A stretch of 64,000 nucleotides of DNA from Lentihominibacter hominis (GTDB lineage Bacteria > Bacillota > Clostridia > Peptostreptococcales > Anaerovoracaceae): positions 930,001 through 994,000 of the forward strand of contig NZ_JACRTA010000001.1 of assembly GCF_014385065.1 (NCBI RefSeq), written 5' to 3'. How positions within the stretch are numbered: the stretch's first letter is position 1; each line of letters opens with the position of its first letter. Position numbers and translations under genes: made by a program. The notes beneath the pieces were generated by a model. The model did no database searches, was not told where the DNA came from, and saw nothing but the letters and a program-made list of their open reading frames with translations. Below, piece after piece: positions 48,965 through 58,462 of the stretch.

Positions 48965-49786
48965 TCATTGACAGCTCCCCTTAACATTTATCGTAATTTT
49001 TGTAACATATTCTTCTTCATTTGCTGAAGCAGTCTCCGCTATGAGATATTCTTCATAAGCATCTCCTACAGGTATATAACCAAGCTCATTTATTTGCCGA
49101 AACATATTACTGTAGGCGTGTTTCATGTGACTGTATAATCCTTTGTGGTAGTATACGGCATATGTACCGCCTTTTCGCAGTCTTCCGGTATGACAAGTGC
49201 CTTCGGTAAAAAGCCTGTTGATGTGGTTGTAGACTTTATTCTTCAGATCATTTTCTGAAAGAACTGAGCCTACGTTGGAACTTCCCGGGATATTGGAGCT
49301 CATAATAAAATCATTATGTATATCAGCCCACTGTTCTTCTGATGTTTCAGGATCAGTAACTGTCTGCTTGCTGTAAAGGAGATAAGTATCAGACAGTGAG
49401 ACTATGAGGACTTTTCCGTACTCTGCATTTAAGCCTTCGTTTACGGAGTCTGTTAATTGTTTAAGAAGCAATTGTATTTGGGTAAGTTTTGAGATTTCTT
49501 CATCTATTTTAGTAAGCTGTGAAGTTGTCAAATCGGACAGTTTTTTTGCAGAAGGATTTTGAAAGTAAGGTAAAAGTTTATTAATCGGGACATTAAGCTC
49601 TCGCATGGATAAAAGTGTGCGGAAAGGGGCAATCTGGGAAGCAGTGTAATATCGATATCCATTGCTGCGGATTCCTGCAGGCCGGAAGAGATTGATTTTA
49701 TCGTAATAGAGGAGTGTGTCTTTCTTGATTCCAAAATATGCAGCGAATTCACCGGTTGAATAAATGATTTTATCATTAAATTTCAT
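48965..49786 (-). CDS. MerR-family regulator with C-terminal effector domain
   Basis: This 273-residue protein has an N-terminal MerR winged helix (YSTGEFAAYFGIKKDTLLYYDKINLFRPAG) and a coiled-coil linker (~85-120). A GyrI-like effector-binding domain (~125-270), as in BmrR/BltR-type multidrug or polyamine sensors, completes it. It is divergent from the agmatinase gene, and the promoter between them has the elongated 19-bp spacer that MerR proteins untwist. Agmatine or a polyamine is therefore a likely ligand, by inference. Confidence 0.92.
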   Translation of the reverse strand: MKFNDKIIYSTGEFAAYFGIKKDTLLYYDKINLFRPAGIRSNGYRYYTASQIAPFRTLLSMRELNVPINKLLPYFQNPSAKKLSDLTTSQLTKIDEEISKLTQIQLLLKQLTDSVNEGLNAEYGKVLIVSLSDTYLLYSKQTVTDPETSEEQWADIHNDFIMSSNIPGSSNVGSVLSENDLKNKVYNHINRLFTEGTCHTGRLRKGGTYAVYYHKGLYSHMKHAYSNMFRQINELGYIPVGDAYEEYLIAETASANEEEYVTKITINVKGSCQ

Positions 49787-49797
49787 ATAAGATCTCC

Positions 49798-49828
49798 TTG
49801 ACTATAGAGTTACTCCATAGTATATGCT
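49798..49828 (+). promoter_or_regulatory. MerR-type promoter of agmatinase
   Basis: TTGACT (49798-49803) and TATGCT (49823-49828) are separated by 19 bp. The spacer holds the near-perfect palindrome actatagagt-t-actccatagt (49801-49821, one mismatch). Confidence 0.85.
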
Positions 49829-49864
49829 GTGGTTAAAGTAAAATCAACAGTGGAGGTTTATATT

Positions 49865-50776
49865 ATGCTTAAATATTCGAAATTAATGAATGATTCGTGG
49901 CTGAGATGGAGTGCGGATTCTGTTGAAAAAGCAAAACTGTGTATTATGGGAGTTCCTTTTGATAATGCGGTAAGCTTGGGAAGAGGTGCGGCCAAGGGGC
50001 CTGAAACAATTCGAAATCTCTCTTCGGAGATGTCGGATGTAACAGAAGATGATGTGATAATAAAGGATGGGATTCTGTTTGATATCGGGGATATCCCTCA
50101 GGACCTTGATTGGAAGAATTATTATGAAACGGTAGAGGAAGAAGCGTATGAGCTTATGGCATCAGATAAGATGTGTCTTTTTTTGGGTGGAGATCATTCG
50201 GTCACTATTCCTCTGCATAAGGCGTTTTCAAAGTATCATAAAGGCAAAAAAGAGGGTGCGAGGATAGGCGTCATTCACTTTGATGCTCACTATGATCTGT
50301 GTGATGAATATGATGGCCATAAATGGTCGCATGCCTGTACCGAAGCACGCGCCTTAGATGAAATGATTACGGGGGAAGACCTGTTTTTTGTCGGTATTCG
50401 AGTTGCAGAGAAGGCAGAACTTGAAGTACTTGATAAGAATCCGGACATCACAGTGGTAAAGGCTAAAGAGGTTCATAAGATAGGACCGGAGGCTGTATAT
50501 GAGAAACTAAAAAACAAATTCAGTGATTATGATGCTTTGTATTTTACTATTGATATTGATGTTCTGGATCCTGCTTTTGCGCCCGGAACCGGGACGCCGC
50601 AATCAGGTGGTCTGACAAGCATTCAGCTTACAGAGTTGTTTAAAATGATTATCGAGGGACTTCCTGTAAGAGCTGTGGATATAGTAGAGGTAGCTCCTGA
50701 ACTTGACGTAAACAATATAACTTCATGGGCAGCACTTCGTTTGATTCATGAGCTTTTTGCATATTTCAGCAGATAG
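49865..50776 (+). CDS. speB: Agmatinase / ureohydrolase family protein
   Basis: This 303-residue binuclear manganese enzyme has all ligand motifs: GGDHSV, HFDAHYDLCD and DIDVLDPAFAPGTGTPQSGG. Agmatinase would convert agmatine to putrescine and urea. The PLP decarboxylase at 58.5 kb could supply agmatine. Guanidinobutyrase or formiminoglutamase are alternatives. ATG 49865 has GGAGG upstream; the frame extends to 49829 without a ribosome site. It is regulated by the divergent MerR gene. Confidence 0.87.
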   Translation: MLKYSKLMNDSWLRWSADSVEKAKLCIMGVPFDNAVSLGRGAAKGPETIRNLSSEMSDVTEDDVIIKDGILFDIGDIPQDLDWKNYYETVEEEAYELMASDKMCLFLGGDHSVTIPLHKAFSKYHKGKKEGARIGVIHFDAHYDLCDEYDGHKWSHACTEARALDEMITGEDLFFVGIRVAEKAELEVLDKNPDITVVKAKEVHKIGPEAVYEKLKNKFSDYDALYFTIDIDVLDPAFAPGTGTPQSGGLTSIQLTELFKMIIEGLPVRAVDIVEVAPELDVNNITSWAALRLIHELFAYFSR

Positions 50777-50817
50777 GCAGCAAATTTGTTATATTTTGCC
50801 TTTTTGTATACAGATAT

Positions 50818-50860
50818 AAAAAAGAAGCTGCATATCAACTTGATATGCAGCCTTTTTTTG
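50818..50860. terminator. Bidirectional terminator between agmatinase and csp
   Basis: Stem gctgcatatcaa/ttgatatgcagc with A-rich left and T-rich right flanks serves both convergent genes. Confidence 0.9.
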
Positions 50861-50864
50861 GAAT

Positions 50865-51077
50865 CTATGCAGCGCGAACGTTAACTGCTTTCATCTTGCT
50901 TCTGTCTTTTGGATCAGGTTCTGTGTCGAATGTCACTTTCTGTCCTTCGTCAAGACTTTTGAAATCATCAGAGATGATAGCAGAAAAATGTACGAAAACA
51001 TCTTTTCCTGTTTCGGAATCTGTAATAAATCCATATCCCTTTTGAGCATTAAACCATTTCACTATACCGTTATTCAT
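50865..51077 (-). CDS. Cold-shock protein (CspA/CspB family)
   Basis: This 70-residue single OB-fold RNA-binding protein has RNP1 KGYGFIT and RNP2 VFVHFSAI. It melts RNA secondary structure at low temperature. The start at 51077 is fixed by GGAGGT; five codons of open frame upstream include that site. The leader is long and contains a terminator-like hairpin described separately. Confidence 0.96.
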   Translation of the reverse strand: MNNGIVKWFNAQKGYGFITDSETGKDVFVHFSAIISDDFKSLDEGQKVTFDTEPDPKDRSKMKAVNVRAA

Positions 51078-51105
51078 AATCAGTACCTCCATAATCTTTG
51101 GGTGT

Positions 51106-51164
51106 AAAAATAAAAAAGCTTTTCCAGCAATGAATTAAAAGAAATCATTGTCTGTGAAAAGCCT
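51106..51164 (-). promoter_or_regulatory. Terminator-like hairpin in the csp leader
   Basis: On the minus strand, arms aggcttttc..ctg..caatga and tcattg-ctg-gaaaagct pair with small bulges and are followed by TTTTTTATTTTT. It lies ~35 nt before the csp start, so it would block transcription unless melted or bypassed. Confidence 0.65.
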
Positions 51165-51314
51165 TGAAATCAAATCAATTACTTTTATTAGTTTAGCATA
51201 TATGGAAAGATTAATCAATTACTTTTTTGAAAAGTAATAAATTTCTTAATTCAAAAATTGCAGACTTAACAAAAAATTTACATTAATATGCACGTTTAAA
51301 TAGAGCTTTTCTTT

Positions 51315-51342
51315 TTGAACTGTGAATAAATTGTGGTATACT
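51315..51342 (+). promoter_or_regulatory. Promoter of the CBS-pyrophosphatase gene
   Basis: TTGAAC (51315-51320), 16-bp spacer, TATACT (51337-51342), 30 nt before the start codon. Confidence 0.7.
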
Positions 51343-51372
51343 ATCTCCATGACTAATAGCTAGGAGAATATC

Positions 51373-53031
51373 ATGAATAATGAAGAAAATAACACGAAAG
51401 AGAAGGTTTATGTCATAGGACACAAGAACCCGGATACTGACTCTATCTGCTCGGCTATCGCATACACGGCGCTAAAGAATCAAGTGGGCTGTGCGGATTA
51501 TATAGCATGCAGAGCCGGGATCGTCAATGAAGAAACAAAGTTTGTACTTGATTATTTCGGTGTTAAGGCGCCGCAGTATATAGGTACGGTTCAGCCCGAA
51601 ATAAGCGATATAGATTTGAATCTAATAAGAGGTATCGAGAGTGGAGATTCTATTAAACGTGCGTGGGATCTGATGGATGAGCAGGGGGCGCGGTCGGTGC
51701 CGGTTCTTTCTGAAGGAAAAGTGGAGGGAATAGTTTCCATAACAGATATAGCTCAGTCATATATGGATGAAAGTGACAGTCACGTACTGGCCAATGCTAA
51801 AACGAAATTTTCCAGTATTGCAGAGACTCTCGGAGGGCATATTATCTGCGGGGATCATAACGAGTGCTTTGAGTCAGGCAAGGTGACTATTGCTGCATCC
51901 AGTCCTGATGTGATGGAAGGATTTATAGAAGAATCGGACCTTGTCATTACCGGAAATCGATTTGAAACACATTTTACTGCGATAGAACTCGGGGCTAAGT
52001 GTCTGGTTATGTGTCAGGGATCTATTCCGACGAAAGCTATAAAAAAGCTTGCAACTGAAAGAGACTGTATAATTATCAGTACACCTCATGATACTTTTAC
52101 AACAGCAAGGCTGATAAATCAGAGTATTCCTGTCAGCTTTTTTATGACTCATGAAAATCTGCTGACGTTTCAGCTTACTGATTCTCTTGAGTCTGTCGAG
52201 GAAATGATGAGAATCAATAGATTTCATAATTTTCCTGTGATAGATAAAGACGGAATGTATCTGGGACTGATCTCCCGAAGAAGGCTTCTCAATATCAACA
52301 GAAAAAAAGTTATTCTGGTGGATCATAATGAGATAACTCAGGCTGTCGATGGTATTGAGCAGGCGGAGGTTCTTGAGATCATAGATCATCACAGGCTTGG
52401 AGGCTTTGAGACACTGGGTCCTGTATATTTCAGAAATCAGCCTGTGGGCTGTACGGCTACCATTATTACGCAGATGTATAAAGAGATGGGAATTATTCCG
52501 GATAAAAAGATCGCAGGCCTTTTAACTGCTGCAATAATTTCGGATACACTTATGTTCAGATCGCCTACATGTACGGAAGCGGACAGAATAACGTGTACGA
52601 AGCTCGCTGAGATTGCAGGTGTTGAGCCAAGGGAACTGGCTCATAAGATGTTTGAAGCAGCAAGCAGCCTTCAGAGCAAGACGCCTGAAGAAATATGTTA
52701 TCAGGACTTCAAGATCTTTTCTAATGAAGGTTATTCATTTGGTGTCAGTCAGATAACATCTATGGATCAGGAGGAACTTGATAAGATAAAGGAAAAAGTT
52801 GAGCCATCCTTAAAAGTTGTTATGGAAAACCAGGATCTTGATATGATGTTTCTTATGATGACTAATATCATAGAGACAAGTTCAGAACTTCTGTGTTACG
52901 GATCTATGGCCGGGAAGACAGCGAGAGAAGCTTTCGGTATACCGAAAGATGAGGAAAAAATAATACTTAAAGGGATAGTTTCAAGAAAGAAACAGTTCCT
53001 GCCTACATTTGTCGAGGCACTGCATAATTAG
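51373..53031 (+). CDS. Manganese-dependent inorganic pyrophosphatase with CBS and DRTGG domains
   Basis: This 552-residue protein is a family II pyrophosphatase of the regulated type. The catalytic DHH domain is split: N-terminal GHKNPDTDSICSA (~17-29) and later VDHNEITQ plus IIDHHRLGG (~313-345). Between them lie a CBS motif (~75-130), a DRTGG domain (~150-245) and a second CBS motif (~250-305). A DHHA2 domain ends the protein. In characterised clostridial relatives AMP and ADP inhibit and ATP or diadenosine polyphosphates activate through the CBS pair. It removes pyrophosphate from biosynthesis. Confidence 0.94.
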   Translation: MNNEENNTKEKVYVIGHKNPDTDSICSAIAYTALKNQVGCADYIACRAGIVNEETKFVLDYFGVKAPQYIGTVQPEISDIDLNLIRGIESGDSIKRAWDLMDEQGARSVPVLSEGKVEGIVSITDIAQSYMDESDSHVLANAKTKFSSIAETLGGHIICGDHNECFESGKVTIAASSPDVMEGFIEESDLVITGNRFETHFTAIELGAKCLVMCQGSIPTKAIKKLATERDCIIISTPHDTFTTARLINQSIPVSFFMTHENLLTFQLTDSLESVEEMMRINRFHNFPVIDKDGMYLGLISRRRLLNINRKKVILVDHNEITQAVDGIEQAEVLEIIDHHRLGGFETLGPVYFRNQPVGCTATIITQMYKEMGIIPDKKIAGLLTAAIISDTLMFRSPTCTEADRITCTKLAEIAGVEPRELAHKMFEAASSLQSKTPEEICYQDFKIFSNEGYSFGVSQITSMDQEELDKIKEKVEPSLKVVMENQDLDMMFLMMTNIIETSSELLCYGSMAGKTAREAFGIPKDEEKIILKGIVSRKKQFLPTFVEALHN

Positions 53032-53152
53032 CAAATAAATATGAAAGGAGTTTAATTCCCGGGCAATGTCAGCGAGGATTAAACTCCTTTTTATATTTAT
53101 GATATTAACATATAACAAAATCTGTTTTTGAAAAAGTAACGGTGAAAACGAA

Positions 53153-54508
53153 TTATTTTCTGTTGCTGTTTCTCCAGATTCCCATTTTTTCAGCATCTTT
53201 TATCAGCTCATCTCTAAAGTCAGGATGAGCAATGGAGATGAGCGCTTCTGCTCTTTCCCATGTAGTAAGTCCTTTGAGGTTGACTTTTCCGTATTCTGTG
53301 ACAACATAATGAGTATTAGTTCGCGTATCTGTCACGATGGAGCCGTCTGCCAGTGTAGGTCTGATTCTCGAATGCATTTTGCCTGCTTTGTCTGTAAATG
53401 TGGAAGAGCAGCAGATGAAGCTTTTTCCGCCTTTAGATAAATAAGCTCCCAGAACGAAATCAAGCTGTCCGCCTGCTCCGCTTATGTGCTTTATTCCTGC
53501 CGATTCGGCATTTACTTGGCCGAATAGGTCTATATCAACAGCATTGTTGATGGAGATAAAGTTATCTATGGAACTGACTACTCTTATGTCATTTGTATAA
53601 TCTACCGGAGCGCTGAGGCACTCAGGATTGTTATGGATGTAATCGTAAAGTTTCTTTGTCCCGGCTCCAAAAGCATATGCCTGTCTGCCTGTATCAATGG
53701 TTTTCTTGGAACCGTTTATTTTGCCTTCCATAGCGATATCAACGAAAGCATCTACATACATTTCTGTATGGACGCCCAGATCTTTGAGATCTGATTTGGC
53801 AATCAGTGATCCTACAGCATTAGGCATTCCGCCGATGCCAAGCTGCAGGCATGCACCGTTAGGAATCTCTTCAACGATATATTCAGCAACTTTTTCATCG
53901 ATTTCGCCGCTTTTGGCTGCGCCAAGCTCTTCCATAGGAGTATTACTGCTTTCAACGATATGGTCAATTTTTGAGATATGTATTTTTTCTCCGCCCGGAT
54001 TTCCTCCGAGAGCCAAAGGCAGATTTTCATTTACTTCTACTACGATACATTTTGCCCTGCTGCACATATCAGCCATATGTGATGCACTCGGACCAAAGTT
54101 GAAATAGCCTTCTTCGTCCATAGGAGTGACCCTTATCATAGCTACATCCACAGGATCAGGCAGGTCTCTGTAATATCTGGGCAGCTCGGAATATCTGATA
54201 GGAGCGTAGTAAGCTATACCTTGGGCGATGGCTTTTCTTTCGATTCCTGTCATGTGCCAGCTATTCCAGCAGAGATGCTTGGGTGCATTTTCTATTTTGA
54301 AGATCTCAGGAACTCTCAGCGCTATACCGCCACGGAATTTTAGATCATATAGATCGTCTTCCTTTATTCTTTTTGCCATTTCTCTGTCCAGATCAAAAGG
54401 AATACCGGTACCCCATCCGAAATCTATCCAGTCTCCGGATTTGACCAGTTTTACCGCATTTTCTGCAGTTATCAGCTTGCTTTCATATTCTTTTCTAAAA
54501 TCTTGCAT
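53153..54508 (-). CDS. Acetyl-CoA hydrolase/transferase family: butyryl-CoA or 4-hydroxybutyrate CoA-transferase
   Basis: The protein has 451 residues, with N- and C-terminal acetyl-CoA hydrolase/transferase domains. The catalytic glutamate is in [10 protein letters not shown] (~244), and the CoA-binding [12 protein letters not shown] and GIGGMPNA loops are clear. The sequence is of the butyryl-CoA:acetate CoA-transferase type, the last step of butyrate formation in many gut Clostridia. A 4-hydroxybutyrate CoA-transferase (aminobutyrate fermentation) cannot be excluded from sequence alone. It stands alone, convergent with the pyrophosphatase gene. Confidence 0.88.
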   Translation of the reverse strand: MQDFRKEYESKLITAENAVKLVKSGDWIDFGWGTGIPFDLDREMAKRIKEDDLYDLKFRGGIALRVPEIFKIENAPKHLCWNSWHMTGIERKAIAQGIAYYAPIRYSELPRYYRDLPDPVDVAMIRVTPMDEEGYFNFGPSASHMADMCSRAKCIVVEVNENLPLALGGNPGGEKIHISKIDHIVESSNTPMEELGAAKSGEIDEKVAEYIVEEIPNGACLQLGIGGMPNAVGSLIAKSDLKDLGVHTEMYVDAFVDIAMEGKINGSKKTIDTGRQAYAFGAGTKKLYDYIHNNPECLSAPVDYTNDIRVVSSIDNFISINNAVDIDLFGQVNAESAGIKHISGAGGQLDFVLGAYLSKGGKSFICCSSTFTDKAGKMHSRIRPTLADGSIVTDTRTNTHYVVTEYGKVNLKGLTTWERAEALISIAHPDFRDELIKDAEKMGIWRNSNRK

Positions 54509-54720
54509 ATTATTTCCTCACTTTTTAAATTTGCGTTTTATGTATCAAATTATACTATAGATAGTCAAAAGTATAAAGCCTTTGATTAAAAAAAGCAACT
54601 GTTGAAAGGAAGAAAGAGGCTTTGATTTTTGAATTTTTAATATACGGAATCTGTGAATTATACTGTCTGATGTCGTTGCCTTAAGCAGCAAGGGAATAAG
54701 AAAAAATGAAGTATAAGCAA

Positions 54721-56256
54721 TTACTTATATGATGACAGATCTACATGCAGCCTTACACATACCTCCAGAAGAAAAAGTTCATCACTGTTTTTTAATGAAA
54801 GGCCTGTAAGATCTTCTATTTTATCCAGTTGGTAAAGCAGACTTTGACGGTGTCTGCCTAATCTGCGGGCAACTTCAGAAATATTTTTGCAGGTAAGATA
54901 TACTCTTAAAGTCTCCATTAGTTTGGTGCGTTTAGTTTTGTCATATTGAAGGATTGGAGTAAGAATATCGTAAGTAATTTTCATGAAATTTTCATCGGAA
55001 GAAAGTGTAGACATCATATTGTAGATAAGAGTATTCTCATAATAATATCGTTTGTTATAACGGAAATTTGCTGTGCATAATTCTTCAGCCAGTTTTGCAT
55101 GAAGATAGTAATTTCTGTAGTCTGTGGGGCCTTCTTTTATTTCACTTATTCCCCATGAAAAAATAAGCTTTTTTGATGTTTTCTTTAGCTGTTCCTCCGC
55201 TATATCCAGAAATTTTGAAATCTGAGTTTTGCCTGAAGCGGGTGAGATCTCGAGGTATGTTATTATGGCGTTGTTGTGGTGAGTCATCATAGCATCTTTT
55301 CCCAGTGATGCTGCAGTTTTTATAAAAGTGTTTCTGACAGTATTTATATTAGAATCCATCCAGTTTTCTTGCCAGTCATTGGAAGGATTGTCTTCGAGGT
55401 GTACTCTGCCTACTATGCATGCATATGTACGATTTAAGTTCATTCCCATAAGCTTTGCAGTTCTGGTTACTTTCTCTGAACCGGGATCACTGCCATTGGC
55501 AAGCATCCAGATCAAATCCTCTTTTGCCATGCTTTGCGTACGTTCGATGATTTCATCTCTGTAGAACCATAAGGAAAGAAGCGGAGAAAGTGTGTGTGAC
55601 AGAAGATCAAGAAGCTCCTGAGTCGTGACTGTATTAATATGTATATGACCGTAAAGATGTCCATTGGATTTAAGAGGGATACTTGTCATGTCAGCGGCTC
55701 TTGGAGCATCGTCTAAAGCATTTCCGCTGCAGTCAGTGATGGATACTTTACAGTCCAGATATTTTGATATTATCTGAGATGCAGCTTTTAAATCTGTCCC
55801 GTTAAGGAAACTTTTAAGCATATCCTCCTGAAGTCCTTCCACTTTTTTGACGGCGTTATTATAGTCTTGATGAAGAAAACCAAGAACAGTTTCGAATATA
55901 TCAGCAAACCGTACATCCCACGGTATAAGCAATATAGGCAGACCGCCTTTTTCAGCTAGCCTTCTGTTATTTTCACTCAGAGACATTTCATCGCCGGGGA
56001 TAGCTAAAAGGAAAATACTGGCTTCGGCATTTATGAGACCTTGTATAAATTCATGCATTAGACATTCATCCTTTACGTAGGGTGTGGCTATGCTTATAAC
56101 CATTTCATTTTTTCTGATGAAATCATCTAAAGGAAGGTCATTGACAGAAACATATTCTATAGGTCTTTCTGCAGGAATATCAGAATCAGTGAGATTTTTA
56201 TACCATGTTATGAGATCAAGGCCGAGAAAATCATTTATGGAAAACATCGTTGTCAC
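54721..56256 (-). CDS. PucR-family transcriptional regulator
   Basis: This 511-residue protein has an N-terminal PucR (purine catabolism regulator-like) domain (~10-130), a central GGDEF-like degenerate region (~270-390), and a C-terminal PucR-type helix-turn-helix (RVYLTCKNISEVARRLGRHR and following). It is divergent from the permease-cyclase-decarboxylase operon and likely its regulator. Family members respond to a nitrogen-containing substrate. An inverted repeat in the shared gap is a candidate binding site. Confidence 0.9.
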   Translation of the reverse strand: MTTMFSINDFLGLDLITWYKNLTDSDIPAERPIEYVSVNDLPLDDFIRKNEMVISIATPYVKDECLMHEFIQGLINAEASIFLLAIPGDEMSLSENNRRLAEKGGLPILLIPWDVRFADIFETVLGFLHQDYNNAVKKVEGLQEDMLKSFLNGTDLKAASQIISKYLDCKVSITDCSGNALDDAPRAADMTSIPLKSNGHLYGHIHINTVTTQELLDLLSHTLSPLLSLWFYRDEIIERTQSMAKEDLIWMLANGSDPGSEKVTRTAKLMGMNLNRTYACIVGRVHLEDNPSNDWQENWMDSNINTVRNTFIKTAASLGKDAMMTHHNNAIITYLEISPASGKTQISKFLDIAEEQLKKTSKKLIFSWGISEIKEGPTDYRNYYLHAKLAEELCTANFRYNKRYYYENTLIYNMMSTLSSDENFMKITYDILTPILQYDKTKRTKLMETLRVYLTCKNISEVARRLGRHRQSLLYQLDKIEDLTGLSLKNSDELFLLEVCVRLHVDLSSYK

Positions 56257-56300
56257 CTCCGAAATTTTGATATAAGTGTATGATACAATATTTTTATACT

Positions 56301-56346
56301 ATTTGTCTGAAAAAAATAAAAAATATTCAGACAAATCGATATTGTT
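56301..56346. promoter_or_regulatory. Inverted repeat between PucR and permease genes
   Basis: Perfect 11-bp arms atttgtctgaa (56301-56311) and ttcagacaaat (56336-56346) are nested within acaatat/atattgt outer arms. Candidate PucR operator. Confidence 0.65.
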
Positions 56347-56432
56347 TTTTTATGTTGTTTGCTATAGTATTGCATCAAGTTAAGCTTACCGGTCGACTGG
56401 AATGGTATTTTGATTGTACTGGGAGGTGAATT

Positions 56433-57800
56433 ATGCAAAGAGAAGAAAATCTTAATAAAAAAATGGGGTTTTGGCAGATCTGGGCGTTGGGAGTAGGTGC
56501 TGTGGTGGGAGACGGTATTTTCCTAATGGTAGCCTCAGGCGCCGAACAGGCAGGGCCGTCTTGTATTATAGCCTATGCCGTGGCAGGATTTTTGCTGATG
56601 TGTATATGTATGAATGCTTCGGAGTTGGCTGTGGGGATGCCGGTGGCTGGCTCTATGTATAACTGGAGCGAGAGGATTCTCGGGCCCCGATGGGGAATTC
56701 TGGCGGCTTTCGGAAACATAACAATGGATGTGGTATTTCTCGGATCTGTTGGATTAGGAACGGGATATATCTCCAATTATTTCTTTATGTGGACAAATAA
56801 TGCGGATTTGTCTGCAGTAATATGGGGGATATTGATTTTGACTATTGTGTTTTTCGTGACGCTTCTGGGAGGAGATGTTACAGGAAAAACTCAGCTGGGT
56901 TTGATAATAGTGCTTGTGGGGATTATGGCAGTATTTACCGTGGCCGGTGTGGTTTCGGGAAATATTGATGCCGTAAATTATAAGCCTTTTGCACCTTTTG
57001 GAGGAGAAGGAATTATTTTGGCTGTATGCGCGGGAACATATGCGTACATGGGGCCGTTGTCGCTTCTGGCCGCTGCCGGAGAGACTAAGGATGTCAGAAT
57101 AATGCCAAGAGCTATGTTCTGGGCATTCATAACCATAATATTGCTTTATGCAGCTGCTATCGTAGTTTGTCTCGGCCTCGTAAATTATCAGGAAATGTCT
57201 ACTATGGAATCTCCGTTTACCGTGGCAGCCCAGTTTGCTTTTGGTGATGCAGCCGGAATTGTAATAAATTTTGCGGCATGGATTGCTTGTGTGACATGCC
57301 TTGTAGGAGAAATATTCTCAGCATCAAGATTATTGTATGGAATGAGCTTTTATGGTGCAGTGCCTAAGGTTTTCGGAAAAACCAATAAAAGAGGTGTTCC
57401 TCATGTAGGTTTGACAGTATCATTTTGTATAGGTATTGTTCTGATGCTTCTTGGGATCGTTCCGCAGCTGGGTAATGCTTATACAATGCTTGCAAATGTG
57501 GCCACCGCCTGCGGTATCGTATGCCTTATAATAACCGTGATAGCAAGTTATATGTATAAGAAAAAATTTGCAGATGAATATGGATCTCTTCCGTGGAAAT
57601 TAAAAGGCAAGACATTTTTCTTTGTAATTGCATTGATAGGATGTGGTATACTATTTTATTCTTCATTCGTGTCAAGTTTGTCTACTGCCATATGCATCAT
57701 AATTTTCTTTGCAGTTCTGATGGTTTACTATCAAATTTACGCAAAACCTAATGCTGAAAAAATTCAAAGACGGCAGAATGCTGAAGACAGAAAGGAGTAA
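56433..57800 (+). CDS. APC-family amino acid permease
   Basis: This 455-residue protein has about twelve hydrophobic helices. The family motif GVGAVVGDGIFLM in the first helix contacts the substrate backbone. The C-terminal tail is charged. GGGAGG precedes the ATG. It heads an operon with a cyclase-family hydrolase (5 nt gap) and a PLP decarboxylase (12 nt gap), so it probably brings in their amino-acid substrate, or exchanges it for the decarboxylation product. Confidence 0.9.
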   Translation: MQREENLNKKMGFWQIWALGVGAVVGDGIFLMVASGAEQAGPSCIIAYAVAGFLLMCICMNASELAVGMPVAGSMYNWSERILGPRWGILAAFGNITMDVVFLGSVGLGTGYISNYFFMWTNNADLSAVIWGILILTIVFFVTLLGGDVTGKTQLGLIIVLVGIMAVFTVAGVVSGNIDAVNYKPFAPFGGEGIILAVCAGTYAYMGPLSLLAAAGETKDVRIMPRAMFWAFITIILLYAAAIVVCLGLVNYQEMSTMESPFTVAAQFAFGDAAGIVINFAAWIACVTCLVGEIFSASRLLYGMSFYGAVPKVFGKTNKRGVPHVGLTVSFCIGIVLMLLGIVPQLGNAYTMLANVATACGIVCLIITVIASYMYKKKFADEYGSLPWKLKGKTFFFVIALIGCGILFYSSFVSSLSTAICIIIFFAVLMVYYQIYAKPNAEKIQRRQNAEDRKE

Positions 57801-57805
57801 CAATC

Positions 57806-58450
57806 ATGAAAATCATTGATCTTACACATTTTATATCAGAGGACATGCCGGTATATCCGGGAACGGAGCAGCCCAAATTGAAGCAGGCTAATACTTATGA
57901 AAAGGATGGATTTAAGGAAACTCTGATGACTATGTATTCACATACAGGTACCCATATGGACCCTCCCAATCATCTTTTTGCTGACAGAACAACCCTTGAT
58001 AAGTTTCCTGTTAGCCAGTTTGTGGGAAAAGCGTTAGTTATAGATTGCAAAGACCTTACAGAAGGTGATACTATAACACTGGACAGAATAGCAAGATACG
58101 GAAAAAAGGCAGAGGATGCGGAATTCCTGCTCTTTAATCTCGGATGGGATAAAAGATGGGGGACGGAAGATTATTACGGTGACTATCCCTGCATTAATGA
58201 TGATGTGGTGAATTTTATAATAGAGACAGGGAAAAAAGGCGTCGGCCTTGACGTTATAGGAATTGATCCTATTGCCGATGAGGATCTGCCTATTCATAAG
58301 AAGTTATTTAGAGAACATGAAATAGTAAATATTGAGAATCTCAAAGATTTAGATAAATGCGGAGATGATTTGTTTTGGTTCTTTGCCCTTCCCCTTAAAT
58401 GGGAGAATGCGGATGGCGCACCTATCAGGGCAGTAGCATTTTGGGAATAA
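57806..58450 (+). CDS. Cyclase-family metal-dependent hydrolase (kynurenine formamidase-like)
   Basis: This 214-residue protein has the signature metal-binding segment YSHTGTHMDPPNH (~47-59), family consensus HxGTHxDxPxH with the aspartate/proline spacing conserved. Relatives include bacterial kynurenine formamidase KynB and isatin hydrolase, all opening amide or lactam bonds. The actual substrate is not evident. Placement behind a permease and before an amino-acid decarboxylase suggests it acts on an imported amino-acid derivative. Confidence 0.88.
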   Translation: MKIIDLTHFISEDMPVYPGTEQPKLKQANTYEKDGFKETLMTMYSHTGTHMDPPNHLFADRTTLDKFPVSQFVGKALVIDCKDLTEGDTITLDRIARYGKKAEDAEFLLFNLGWDKRWGTEDYYGDYPCINDDVVNFIIETGKKGVGLDVIGIDPIADEDLPIHKKLFREHEIVNIENLKDLDKCGDDLFWFFALPLKWENADGAPIRAVAFWE

Positions 58451-58462
58451 TGGAGTAGTATT

